The notes under the pieces were generated by a model, which saw only the letters and a program-made list of their open reading frames with translations, had not been told where the DNA came from and made no database searches. A stretch of DNA of 15,776 nt from Flavobacterium psychrophilum (GTDB taxonomy: Bacteria > Bacteroidota > Bacteroidia > Flavobacteriales > Flavobacteriaceae): NCBI GenBank assembly GCA_945907225.1, contig CAMDSN010000015.1, positions 1 to 15,776 of the forward strand, read 5' to 3'. A program made the translations under genes and the position numbers. Every line of letters starts with the position of its first letter. Position 1 is the stretch's first letter. This document shows positions 1 to 8,346 of this stretch, one piece after another.

Positions 1-161
1 AGTGAGAAGTTACAATGGGCTACAGAAATGTCCATTTTCATTTCAATACATAATCTCATGAGCACCATGCTATCAATACCACCACTAACAGCCAATAGAA
101 GTTTCTTTCCTTTTAAAAAAGGAAAATAACTAGCAACATGTTTTTCGAATTTTGACAGCAT
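1..161 (-). CDS. tilS: tRNA(Ile)-lysidine synthetase, N-terminal fragment (cut by window edge)
   Basis: TilS uses ATP to attach lysine to C34 of the CAU-anticodon tRNA-Ile, so that it reads AUA instead of AUG. It is a cytoplasmic, essential enzyme. Reading the minus strand from the ATG at 161-159 gives 53 residues beginning MLSKFEKHVASYF. The segment LLLAVSGGIDSMVL (about residues 21-34) is the PP-loop ATP-pyrophosphatase motif SGGxDS, and AHCNFS near the edge matches the start of the next conserved TilS block (usually HCNF.LRG.ES). Other PP-loop enzymes share SGGxDS, but the VAHCNFS block and the N-terminal position of the loop favour TilS. The gene lies downstream of pabB and the four-helix-bundle gene on the same strand, and I see no promoter box of its own, so it may be cotranscribed. 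Only the first third or less of the protein is present. Confidence 0.85.
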   Translation of the reverse strand, partial: MLSKFEKHVASYFPFLKGKKLLLAVSGGIDSMVLMRLCIEMKMDISVAHCNFS

Positions 162-181
162 AAAATAAGGAAAAAGGGATT

Positions 182-198
182 AGAGAAAGGGGATAAGT
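182..198. repeat. left arm of inverted repeat bracketing the four-helix-bundle gene
   Basis: This 17-base purine-rich arm (AGAGAAAGGGGATAAGT) matches the reverse complement of 573-589 at 15 of 17 positions, with the last nine (GGGATAAGT) identical. It overlaps the first base of the reverse-complemented stop codon of the four-helix-bundle gene (198-200). It continues leftward into another purine run at 167-179, just before the tilS start. In the minus-strand transcript the two arms could pair and close a stem around the whole small gene. Confidence 0.6.
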
Positions 199-551
199 TA
201 TTCCTCAAGCTTTTTAATTAACGAATTTAGCATTTTTTCAACTTCTATGGAAAGTTCTTTTATTTCATTTAAATTTTCCGCTTTTATAAAGTCTAAATTT
301 ACAGCTATTTCTAATTGCGTTTGGTTTTCAAATAATGAACCTCTCGCTATTTGCAGGAATCTTGAATAATCTTTTCTATAATTTCTTCCATATCCTTCAG
401 CAATGTTGGAAGGAATAGAAATCGCACTTCTTTTTATTTGTGGAGTTAAACCATATTTTTCATTTTCAGGTAACTCAAGAACAAGGATATAAATAAGTGT
501 TACCAAATTCATTGATTTTTGCCAAACAATCAAATCTCTATAACTTTTCAT
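198..551 (-). CDS. four-helix-bundle protein, S23/IVP family
   Basis: This 117-residue protein belongs to the four-helix-bundle family first found as open reading frames inside 23S rRNA intervening sequences (also called S23 family) and related to the Avd accessory protein of diversity-generating retroelements. Visible marks are the opening MKSYRDLIVWQKSM, the signature SIPSNIAEGYGR (residues 45-56) and the block FLQIARGSLFENQTQLEIA (65-83). In the last block the usual E-L/E-T is replaced by E-N-Q-T. Length and helix pattern suit the family. Its molecular role is not established, and basic and aromatic residues are consistent with nucleic-acid binding. It is not inside an rRNA gene here: it lies between pabB and tilS and is bracketed by a 17-bp imperfect inverted repeat (182-198 and 573-589). 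The start is the ATG at 551-549. No TAnnTTTG box precedes it, so it probably depends on the pabB promoter. I see no reverse transcriptase or template/variable repeat nearby. Confidence 0.85.
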   Translation of the reverse strand: MKSYRDLIVWQKSMNLVTLIYILVLELPENEKYGLTPQIKRSAISIPSNIAEGYGRNYRKDYSRFLQIARGSLFENQTQLEIAVNLDFIKAENLNEIKELSIEVEKMLNSLIKKLEE

Positions 552-572
552 ATTTCTTTTTTAAAACTTTTC

Positions 573-589
573 ACTTATCCCTTTTCCCT
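573..589. repeat. right arm of inverted repeat bracketing the four-helix-bundle gene
   Basis: The reverse complement of this pyrimidine-rich arm matches 182-198 at 15 of 17 positions. It lies between the four-helix-bundle start (551) and the pabB stop codon (TAG, 595-593), and the polypyrimidine run ends right at that stop. Polypurine composition alone could give a partial match, but the identical nine bases GGGATAAGT at the inner ends are not simple low complexity. Confidence 0.6.
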
Positions 590-592
590 TTC

Positions 593-1882
593 CTAACCCA
601 AAACTTCAAACATTGCTTTGGCTTTCAAAAGGCATTCTTCATATTCCTGTTCGGGATTTGATTGTGAAGTAATGGCGCTTCCAACGGAAAAAGAAATATA
701 TTTATTGGTTGCATTATAGGCAATACTGCGAATAACCACGTTGAAATCGAAATCATTATTTGGTGAAAAATAGCCAAAAGCCCCGCTATAAATTCCGCGT
801 TTTGTTTCTTCTAAAGATTCAATTATTTTCATAGCTGCAATCTTGGGAGCACCGGTCATACTGCCCATTGGAAATGTAGTGCTAAGAATATCAACAGGAG
901 AAAGTGCACTTTCAACCTCAGAAACTACTGTGGATATCATTTGATGTACTTGTTCAAAAGAATAAATACCACACAATTCCTCAACCTCAACAGATCCTTT
1001 AGTTGCTGTTCGTGACAAATCATTTCTAACCAAATCAACAATCATAATATTTTCTGAACGCTCCTTCGGATTTTGCTCTAACGCATTTTTGGATTCAAGG
1101 TCTAGGGTTTGATCGGAAAAACGTCTTGAAGTCCCTTTTATGGGTTGAGTAATAACTTTAGTTCCCTGCTTCCTTAAATAACGTTCGGGGGAAGCACATA
1201 GCAAATAGTGCTCTTTATTTTTAAAAAACAACCCAAATGGTGTATTTGAAATAGCGTTTAATTTTTGAAAAATTTCTATTGGTTCAATAATGGCTTCATT
1301 TGCGTAAAATTCCATACAAAAGTTTGCCTCATAAATATCGCCACGCTGAATGTGTGACAACATTTTTGTAACCCTTGTAATATAATTTTCCTCATCGATT
1401 CGTTGTTTTATTTCTAAATTAAATGATGATGTTGATGATACTGAGTGTTTGCAATTTTGAATTGCTATTAAATCTGTTTCAAATTCGTCATCACACATAA
1501 ACAAGTAATGAACTTCCAATATATTCTCTTTAAAAATAAAAATCTTTTTTGGCTGAAAAAAATATAAATCTGCGAACTGCAATCCATCAAAATTATTTGA
1601 TTCTAAAGCTTCTAAATCATTTTTTAAATCATAAGATAAATAACCAAAAAGCCAATCTTTTGATTGCTGCTGGTAATTTTTTAACTCTTCAAAGGCATTT
1701 ATATAATCTGTTTTTATGGACGTAAAAGCATCTACTGCTAGCACAAAATCAAAACTCGAGTAATTTTGCTGATAAGAATTTGAGTCTAAAAAAACAACTT
1801 CTCTAAATTGTTCAGACCAAAGCAATAATTGGCTTTTGAAGCGGGCACTATTTTCTATGTTTTTATAAAATACGGTTCTCAA
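593..1882 (-). CDS. pabB: aminodeoxychorismate synthase component I
   Basis: PabB converts chorismate and ammonia (from a PabA glutaminase) to 4-amino-4-deoxychorismate, the precursor of p-aminobenzoate in folate synthesis; it is cytoplasmic. The 429-residue protein carries the chorismate-binding domain in its C-terminal two thirds: GDIYEANFC (181-189), PIKGTSRR (247-254), ERSENIMIVDLVRND (275-288 region), GSMTGAPKIAAM (340-351) and RGIYSGAFGYF (362-372). The lysine in PIKGT (K249) marks aminodeoxychorismate synthase; anthranilate synthase TrpE has PIAGT at that place. The start appears to be TTG (1882-1880): the frame has a stop two codons upstream, the next in-frame ATG is about 128 codons further in, and the N-terminal MRT...REVVFLDSN looks native. 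A TAATTTTG -7 box at 1909-1902 gives a short leader that fits this start. No glutaminase or pabC gene is in the window. Confidence 0.9.
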   Translation of the reverse strand: MRTVFYKNIENSARFKSQLLLWSEQFREVVFLDSNSYQQNYSSFDFVLAVDAFTSIKTDYINAFEELKNYQQQSKDWLFGYLSYDLKNDLEALESNNFDGLQFADLYFFQPKKIFIFKENILEVHYLFMCDDEFETDLIAIQNCKHSVSSTSSFNLEIKQRIDEENYITRVTKMLSHIQRGDIYEANFCMEFYANEAIIEPIEIFQKLNAISNTPFGLFFKNKEHYLLCASPERYLRKQGTKVITQPIKGTSRRFSDQTLDLESKNALEQNPKERSENIMIVDLVRNDLSRTATKGSVEVEELCGIYSFEQVHQMISTVVSEVESALSPVDILSTTFPMGSMTGAPKIAAMKIIESLEETKRGIYSGAFGYFSPNNDFDFNVVIRSIAYNATNKYISFSVGSAITSQSNPEQEYEECLLKAKAMFEVLG

Positions 1883-1901
1883 TGATTACTAAATTTGTGA
1901 T

Positions 1902-1909
1902 CAAAATTA
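1902..1909 (-). promoter_or_regulatory. predicted pabB promoter (-7 box)
   Basis: The minus strand reads TAATTTTG, a perfect match to the Bacteroidetes primary-sigma -7 consensus TAnnTTTG, ending about 20 bases before the TTG start of pabB. A TTTG lies about 25 bases upstream, which is longer than the usual spacing, so the -33 element is uncertain. Confidence 0.55.
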
Positions 1910-1963
1910 CAATAAAAATAAACGGGATTTTAAACAAAAATACCGGATTTTATTTAAATTATA

Positions 1964-1995
1964 AAAGCCCCAAAGCGATTGACTTAGGGGCCTTT
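1964..1995 (-). terminator. katG terminator hairpin
   Basis: Arms 1964-1975 (AAAGCCCCAAAG) and 1983-1995 (CTTAGGGGCCTTT) pair around a 7-base loop, with one A-A mismatch and one bulged C. It lies 27 bases past the katG stop. On the minus strand the hairpin is followed by TTTTATAATTT, a modest U-rich tail. This fits intrinsic termination of katG, keeping it separate from pabB. Confidence 0.75.
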
Positions 1996-2022
1996 ATTTA
2001 TAAAATTATTATTATCTAAAAT

Positions 2023-4218
<2,196 letters not shown>

Positions 4219-4249
4219 CTATACTATTTATAAATTAAATTTTGAATCG

Positions 4250-4257
4250 CAAATTTA
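4250..4257 (-). promoter_or_regulatory. predicted katG promoter (-7 box)
   Basis: The minus strand reads TAAATTTG, a perfect match to TAnnTTTG, 34 bases before the katG ATG. No clear TTG is seen at the -33 distance, which would suit an activator-dependent (peroxide-induced) promoter, although that is inference. Confidence 0.55.
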
Positions 4258-4304
4258 CTAATACATGAACTACTTTTATAATAGTTTTTAATTATATATT
4301 ACTA

Positions 4305-4319
4305 TTTGTAAATTACAAA
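4305..4319. promoter_or_regulatory. 15-bp palindrome in the katG/permease control region
   Basis: TTTGTAA-A-TTACAAA is a perfect 7-1-7 dyad, lying 48 bases from the katG -7 box and 44 bases from the permease -7 box. The 7-1-7 geometry is that of Fur/PerR-type boxes, but only about half of the bases match the Bacillus PerR consensus, so the binding protein is unknown. Chance is possible in such AT-rich DNA. Confidence 0.35.
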
Positions 4320-4362
4320 AACTTATATTAGGGATTTAGGCTAGTCGTATCAATTCCTTTTT

Positions 4363-4370
4363 TATATTTG
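4363..4370 (+). promoter_or_regulatory. predicted permease promoter (-7 box)
   Basis: TATATTTG matches TAnnTTTG perfectly and ends 24 bases before the ATG at 4395. A possible in-frame TTG start at 4368 falls inside this box, so it cannot be the translation start if the promoter is real. No convincing -33 TTG is seen. Confidence 0.55.
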
Positions 4371-4394
4371 TTACTTCATTTTAATTACAAGACA

Positions 4395-6365
4395 ATGCTA
4401 TTTTCCTCCCTTTTTCGAAAAAAAACTGTACAAGACATACTAAAACAAGTAGCAAAAAATGACGCAGATGGACAGCATTCACTCAGAAAACATTTAAAAG
4501 CAAGAGATTTAACTGCATTTGGAATTGCTGCAATTATTGGCGCCGGAATTTTTAGCACTATTGGAAAAGCAAGTGCAGACGGGGGGCCTGGTGTAATTTT
4601 CCTGTTTATTTTCACAGCTATAGCATGCAGCTTTGCCGCATTTGCCTATGCGGAGTTTGCCTCAATGGTCCCTGTATCTGGTAGCGCTTACACCTATTCC
4701 TATGTTGCTTTTGGAGAAATAATTGCCTGGATTATCGGTTGGGCTTTAATAATGGAATATGCTATTGGAAACATAACGGTTGCAATTTCCTGGAGTGATT
4801 ATTTCACGGGACTTGTAGATAGTATTCTAACTACCTTGAATTCAAAATATGATTTGCATTTACCCCAAATGGCCGATTGGATTCAAATGGATTATTTAAC
4901 AGCGTCTAATGGATTTAAAGAAGCCACGGCATTTATGCAGGGCGGAAAATCATTTGATGACTTGCCTGAGGGAATACAAGCGGCTTATACTGCTTGGACA
5001 ACTTCACCCACTATTGGCTCATTTCATCTTGTTGCCGATTTACCCGCACTTTTTATAATTACATTAATTACTGCCTTGGTCTACAGAGGAATGAAAGAAT
5101 CAAGAAATGCCAGCAACTTGATGGTTGTAATAAAATTATGTGTTATTTTATTGGTAATTGCTGTTGGTGCATTTTATGTAGACACCAACAATTGGCATCC
5201 CTTTACTCCTAATGGTGCGAGTGGAATATTAAAAGGGGTTTCGGCAGTTTTCTTTGCATATATTGGTTTTGATGCGATCTCAACCACGGCAGAAGAATGT
5301 GAAAATCCGCAACGTGATTTACCACGTGGAATGATGTGGGCTATCATTACTTGTACTATCTTATATGTAGCGATCGCACTTGTCTTAACTGGTATGGTAA
5401 ACTATTCCGAATTGAATGTAGGCGATCCTCTTGCTTTTGTATTTGAAAGAATAAATTTAAAATGGATGTCGGGTATTATAGCTGTTAGTGCAGTCGTTGC
5501 CATGGCCAGTGTCCTTTTAGTATTTCAAATGGGACAACCTCGAATTTGGATGAGTATGAGTCGAGATGGTTTATTGCCAAAACGATTTTCAAAAGTGCAT
5601 CCCAAATACAAAACACCCTCTTATGCAACTATCGTTACGGGTTTTGTTGTAGCTATTCCTGCCTTATTTATGAACCTAACAATGGTAACAGACTTGTGTA
5701 GTATTGGAACTTTATTTGCATTTGTATTGGTGTGTGCTGGGGTTTTAGTTCTACAAAACAAAAAAGACATCCCAAGAGGCAAATTTAAAATTCCATATAT
5801 TAATTCAAAATTAATATTTCCTTTACTGATTGTAATTGGACTTTATTTTGCATTTACCATTAACAAAAAATCTACGCTTGATTTCTTATTAAATAAAAAA
5901 CAAATCAATTCACCCTCAAACATAGTCACATCACTAGACAAAAAAGAAAGTGAAAAGGTATACCTGTATTTATCAAAATTAAAAGCGAATCAATATACTC
6001 AAGATATAGAAAAAATATTAGATGACTTAAGTAAAAATGAAATCACATATGAAAAAGTAATTAATGAAATGCCAATTAAAAATGAACTGAAATACGAAAG
6101 CGGATTTAATTTGTTTAAGCATAAAATTCCCATGTGGATTTTTTTAATTTCCATAATTGGATTTGCAGTTTGGTCATGGAAACAAAATCTATCATTAATC
6201 CCATTATTAGGTTTAATTTCTTGTTTATATATGATGGCCGAATTGAGTATTTGGAATTGGATCTATTTTTCGGGTTGGCTCGTAATTGGATTAGTTATAT
6301 ATTTTGGATTTAGTTACAAAAATAGTAAGCTCAATTCCAATATTTCAGAGCAAAATGGGGCGTAA
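4395..6365 (+). CDS. APC-superfamily amino acid permease (cationic amino acid transporter-like)
   Basis: This is an inner-membrane secondary transporter that probably imports amino acids with a cation. From the ATG at 4395 it has 656 residues. The unwound TM1 substrate motif FGIAAIIGAGIFSTIG is at 42-57, and YIGFDAISTTAEECENPQRDLP (289-310) matches the signature of the CAT subgroup. Hydrophobic segments follow the APC pattern: about 65-90, 105-133, 213-230, 242-262, 283-297, 313-335, 358-378, 410-428, 431-453, 472-489, then 578-595, 599-615 and 621-640. Two hydrophilic segments are long for this family: about 140-208 and a charged, Lys/Glu-rich stretch at about 490-577 before the last membrane segments. 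An upstream TTG at 4368 would add nine residues but overlaps the -7 box, so I prefer 4395. Substrate cannot be read from the sequence. The neighbouring PLP lyase and Lrp regulator suggest amino acid use but prove nothing. Confidence 0.9.
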   Translation: MLFSSLFRKKTVQDILKQVAKNDADGQHSLRKHLKARDLTAFGIAAIIGAGIFSTIGKASADGGPGVIFLFIFTAIACSFAAFAYAEFASMVPVSGSAYTYSYVAFGEIIAWIIGWALIMEYAIGNITVAISWSDYFTGLVDSILTTLNSKYDLHLPQMADWIQMDYLTASNGFKEATAFMQGGKSFDDLPEGIQAAYTAWTTSPTIGSFHLVADLPALFIITLITALVYRGMKESRNASNLMVVIKLCVILLVIAVGAFYVDTNNWHPFTPNGASGILKGVSAVFFAYIGFDAISTTAEECENPQRDLPRGMMWAIITCTILYVAIALVLTGMVNYSELNVGDPLAFVFERINLKWMSGIIAVSAVVAMASVLLVFQMGQPRIWMSMSRDGLLPKRFSKVHPKYKTPSYATIVTGFVVAIPALFMNLTMVTDLCSIGTLFAFVLVCAGVLVLQNKKDIPRGKFKIPYINSKLIFPLLIVIGLYFAFTINKKSTLDFLLNKKQINSPSNIVTSLDKKESEKVYLYLSKLKANQYTQDIEKILDDLSKNEITYEKVINEMPIKNELKYESGFNLFKHKIPMWIFLISIIGFAVWSWKQNLSLIPLLGLISCLYMMAELSIWNWIYFSGWLVIGLVIYFGFSYKNSKLNSNISEQNGA

Positions 6366-6398
6366 ATAAATCATATATCACTATTTCATTGCTATCAG

Positions 6399-7604
6399 TT
6401 AAGACAAAATCCTTAAATCAAGCATGCATTTTTTCATCATTTGATACGTTCTTTCAATATCATTATCTAATCCAATTGAAAAACGAATTAGACCGTCAGT
6501 AAGTCCCATTTCTTTTTGTTCTTCCAAAGGGATTTCTGAAGATGTTGAAGATCCGGGCGCGCTAAATAACGTTTTATAAAAACCTAAACTTACAGCCAGA
6601 TAACCTAGATTTTTATTTTGCATCAATTCCATCAACTCGTTCGCTTTTTCTAACGAACCAACATCCATAGTCATCATACCTCCAAAACCATATTCCTTGT
6701 TAATCATTTGACTATATAGTGCATGGCTAGGATGACTTGGCAAGCCGGGATAAACAATTTTCAGCCCATCAGCTTCAAATTTTTGAGCTAAATATAGTGC
6801 ATTAGCACTATGCTGTTTCATTCTTATGTGGAGTGTTCTAAGATTTTTTAAAATGCTTGCCGAACGCAAACTATCCATTGTTGGCCCGAGTAACATACTT
6901 GCACCATCATTAACATTTTTTAATGCGTGTATAAAATCTTGTGACGCACATACCACACCACCAACTGTATCGCTACTTCCATTGATAAATTTTGTTAAAC
7001 TATGAATTACAATATCGGCTCCCATTTTTGCAGGTGAAAGTGACATGGGTGAAAAAGTATTATCTACAACCAATTTAATATTGTGCTTTTTAGAGATTTC
7101 GACTAATTTTTTGATATCTGCAACTTCCAATAGTGGATTACTCACCGATTCACAATATAAAACCTTAGTCCGAGGTGTTATGGCGTCTTCAACCCTATCC
7201 AATTTAGTAATATCTACAAATTTGGTAGTAATATTCCAACGAGGTAACATGTTTTTCATAAAAGCATACGTACCTCCATAAATAGTTCTACTAGATACAA
7301 TTTCATCTCCCGAACTACACAATTGCAGCAAAACAGGCGTAATTGAACCCATTCCAGAAGCAGCAACATTGGCACTCTCGGTGCCTTCCATAGCCGCAAG
7401 GGCTTGACCCAAATAAAGGTTCATTGGCGAGGAATGACGAGAATATAAATAGCAACCATCCGCATTTCCTTCAAACGTATCAAACATAGTTTTTGCAGAC
7501 AAAAATGTGTAGGTAGAGCTATCAGAAATTGAGGGATTAACGCCACCAAATTCTCCAAAATATTGAAGATCTTGTATATTATCAGCTGGGTTAAATGAAT
7601 CCAT
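6399..7604 (-). CDS. trans-sulfuration-family PLP lyase (methionine gamma-lyase/cystathionine lyase type)
   Basis: This 401-residue cytoplasmic enzyme belongs to the Cys/Met metabolism PLP-dependent family, whose members cleave or exchange the gamma or beta substituent of sulfur amino acids. The Schiff-base lysine is K205 in HSLTKFINGSSD. Other family residues are Y54 and R56 (YLYSRHSSP, phosphate contact from the partner subunit), the SGMGS loop (83-87), Y109 in the TIYGGTYAF loop, D181 in VDNTF (pyridine nitrogen) and R374 in GLIRFSIG (substrate carboxylate). Typical methionine gamma-lyases have a cysteine two residues after this tyrosine (C116 in Pseudomonas putida). Here that residue is glycine, as in cystathionine lyases and synthases, so the substrate is uncertain. 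It converges with the permease (33 bases between stops, no clear terminator) and diverges from an Lrp/AsnC gene likely to control it. Confidence 0.88.
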   Translation of the reverse strand: MDSFNPADNIQDLQYFGEFGGVNPSISDSSTYTFLSAKTMFDTFEGNADGCYLYSRHSSPMNLYLGQALAAMEGTESANVAASGMGSITPVLLQLCSSGDEIVSSRTIYGGTYAFMKNMLPRWNITTKFVDITKLDRVEDAITPRTKVLYCESVSNPLLEVADIKKLVEISKKHNIKLVVDNTFSPMSLSPAKMGADIVIHSLTKFINGSSDTVGGVVCASQDFIHALKNVNDGASMLLGPTMDSLRSASILKNLRTLHIRMKQHSANALYLAQKFEADGLKIVYPGLPSHPSHALYSQMINKEYGFGGMMTMDVGSLEKANELMELMQNKNLGYLAVSLGFYKTLFSAPGSSTSSEIPLEEQKEMGLTDGLIRFSIGLDNDIERTYQMMKKCMLDLRILS

Positions 7605-7670
7605 AAGTAGTCATTATATAATTAAATAAAATTTAAAATAAGTATTCAAATTACATTATTTTTAAATTAT

Positions 7671-7739
7671 TAATCAATACTTTTGATTATAATTAGTTTT
7701 AAAACCTAAATTATAATTTAATATTAGATTTAAAATCTA
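7671..7739. promoter_or_regulatory. three phased dyads, candidate Lrp/AsnC operators
   Basis: The 202-bp divergent region holds three inverted repeats. They are TAATCAA-N5-TTGATTA (7671-7689), GTTTTAAAAC (7696-7705, extendable to TTAG/CTAA with one extra base) and TAGATTT-A-AAATCTA (7725-7739). Their centres are about 20 and 32 bases apart, close to two and three helical turns. The third keeps the outer YAG...CTR of the Escherichia coli Lrp consensus and matches it at 10 of 15 positions. The adjacent gene encodes an Lrp/AsnC protein, a family that binds arrays of phased sites. The rest of the intergenic DNA is AT-rich and shows nothing else clear. Confidence 0.45.
7678..7685 (+). promoter_or_regulatory. 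possible promoter of the Lrp/AsnC gene (-7 box)
   Basis: TACTTTTG matches TAnnTTTG perfectly and is the same octamer as the tpx box. It lies inside the first dyad (7671-7689), so a regulator bound there would block it. The distance to the start codon (about 120 bases) is much longer than for the other promoters here and no -33 TTG is seen, so the call is tentative. Confidence 0.3.
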
Positions 7740-7806
7740 CTAATGAATAAAAAAATAAAGCGTTACAGAAAATCATACTTAAAAAAATCACCTTAAATAA
7801 TTCAAC

Positions 7807-8265
7807 ATGATGGATGCCTTAGACAAAAAACTTCTTATGCTACTACAAAGCGATACAAAAAAGACAACTAAAGAACTATCATTACAACTAAACCTATCGG
7901 TAACAGCTGTATATGAACGAATTAAAAAACTTGAACGGGAGAGAATTATTTCAAAATATGTGGCTCTTCTTGATAGAAATAAAATTGATAAAAGTTTTGT
8001 TGTTTTTTGTCATATAAAATTAACGCAGCATTCTAGAGAATATTTAACCAAGTTTGAACAAGAAGTAATTAAACTAAATGAAGTTCTTGAATGTTTTCAT
8101 GTAAGTGGCGAATATGATTACATACTAAAAATTTGCATTAAAGACATGCAAGCCTATAGAGAGTTTATAGTTAATAAATTAACTACAATAGAACATATTG
8201 GCAGCACACAAAGCACCTTTATGATTGGAGAAGTAAAAAATACTACGGCTTTTAATTTTTCATGA
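7807..8265 (+). CDS. Lrp/AsnC family transcriptional regulator
   Basis: This 152-residue cytoplasmic DNA-binding protein belongs to the feast/famine family, whose members form dimers to octamers and usually sense an amino acid. The N-terminal helix-turn-helix is at about 22-45 (TKELSLQLNLSVTAVYERIK). The ligand-binding RAM domain spans about 66-145, with VSGEYDYILKI (99-109) as its hallmark strand and the effector-site loop. The gene opens with two ATG codons in a row (7807 and 7810); either could be used. It is divergent from the PLP lyase, and the shared region has three dyads, so the likely role is control of the lyase gene and of itself in response to a sulfur or other amino acid. The effector cannot be deduced. 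Confidence 0.93.
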   Translation: MMDALDKKLLMLLQSDTKKTTKELSLQLNLSVTAVYERIKKLERERIISKYVALLDRNKIDKSFVVFCHIKLTQHSREYLTKFEQEVIKLNEVLECFHVSGEYDYILKICIKDMQAYREFIVNKLTTIEHIGSTQSTFMIGEVKNTTAFNFS

Positions 8266-8315
8266 TTTTGAATAAAATTGCCCCAAGTATTGAATTAAAT
8301 ATTGTATTTAATTTG

Positions 8316-8323
8316 TAATTTTG
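8316..8323 (+). promoter_or_regulatory. predicted lpdA promoter (-7 box)
   Basis: TAATTTTG matches TAnnTTTG perfectly and ends 23 bases before the ATG at 8347. A TTG at 8290-8292 lies 23 bases upstream, at the long end of the usual spacing. A TTG in frame at 8302 would lie before the box and so cannot be the start if this promoter is right. Confidence 0.6.
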
Positions 8324-8346
8324 CGACACATAAAAAAAATAGTATT

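Noticed and set aside
198..551. Possible diversity-generating retroelement accessory protein (Avd)
   Set aside because: The fold family is related, but no reverse transcriptase, template repeat or variable target gene is present in the window. The S23/IVP signature fits better.
6366..6398. Terminator between the convergent permease and lyase genes
   Set aside because: Only 33 bases separate the stops and I find no convincing GC-containing stem with a T-tract.
8302..8346. N-terminal extension of LpdA from a TTG at 8302
   Set aside because: The -7 box at 8316-8323 lies inside it, and dihydrolipoyl dehydrogenases start directly before the FAD-binding strand, as does the ATG at 8347.
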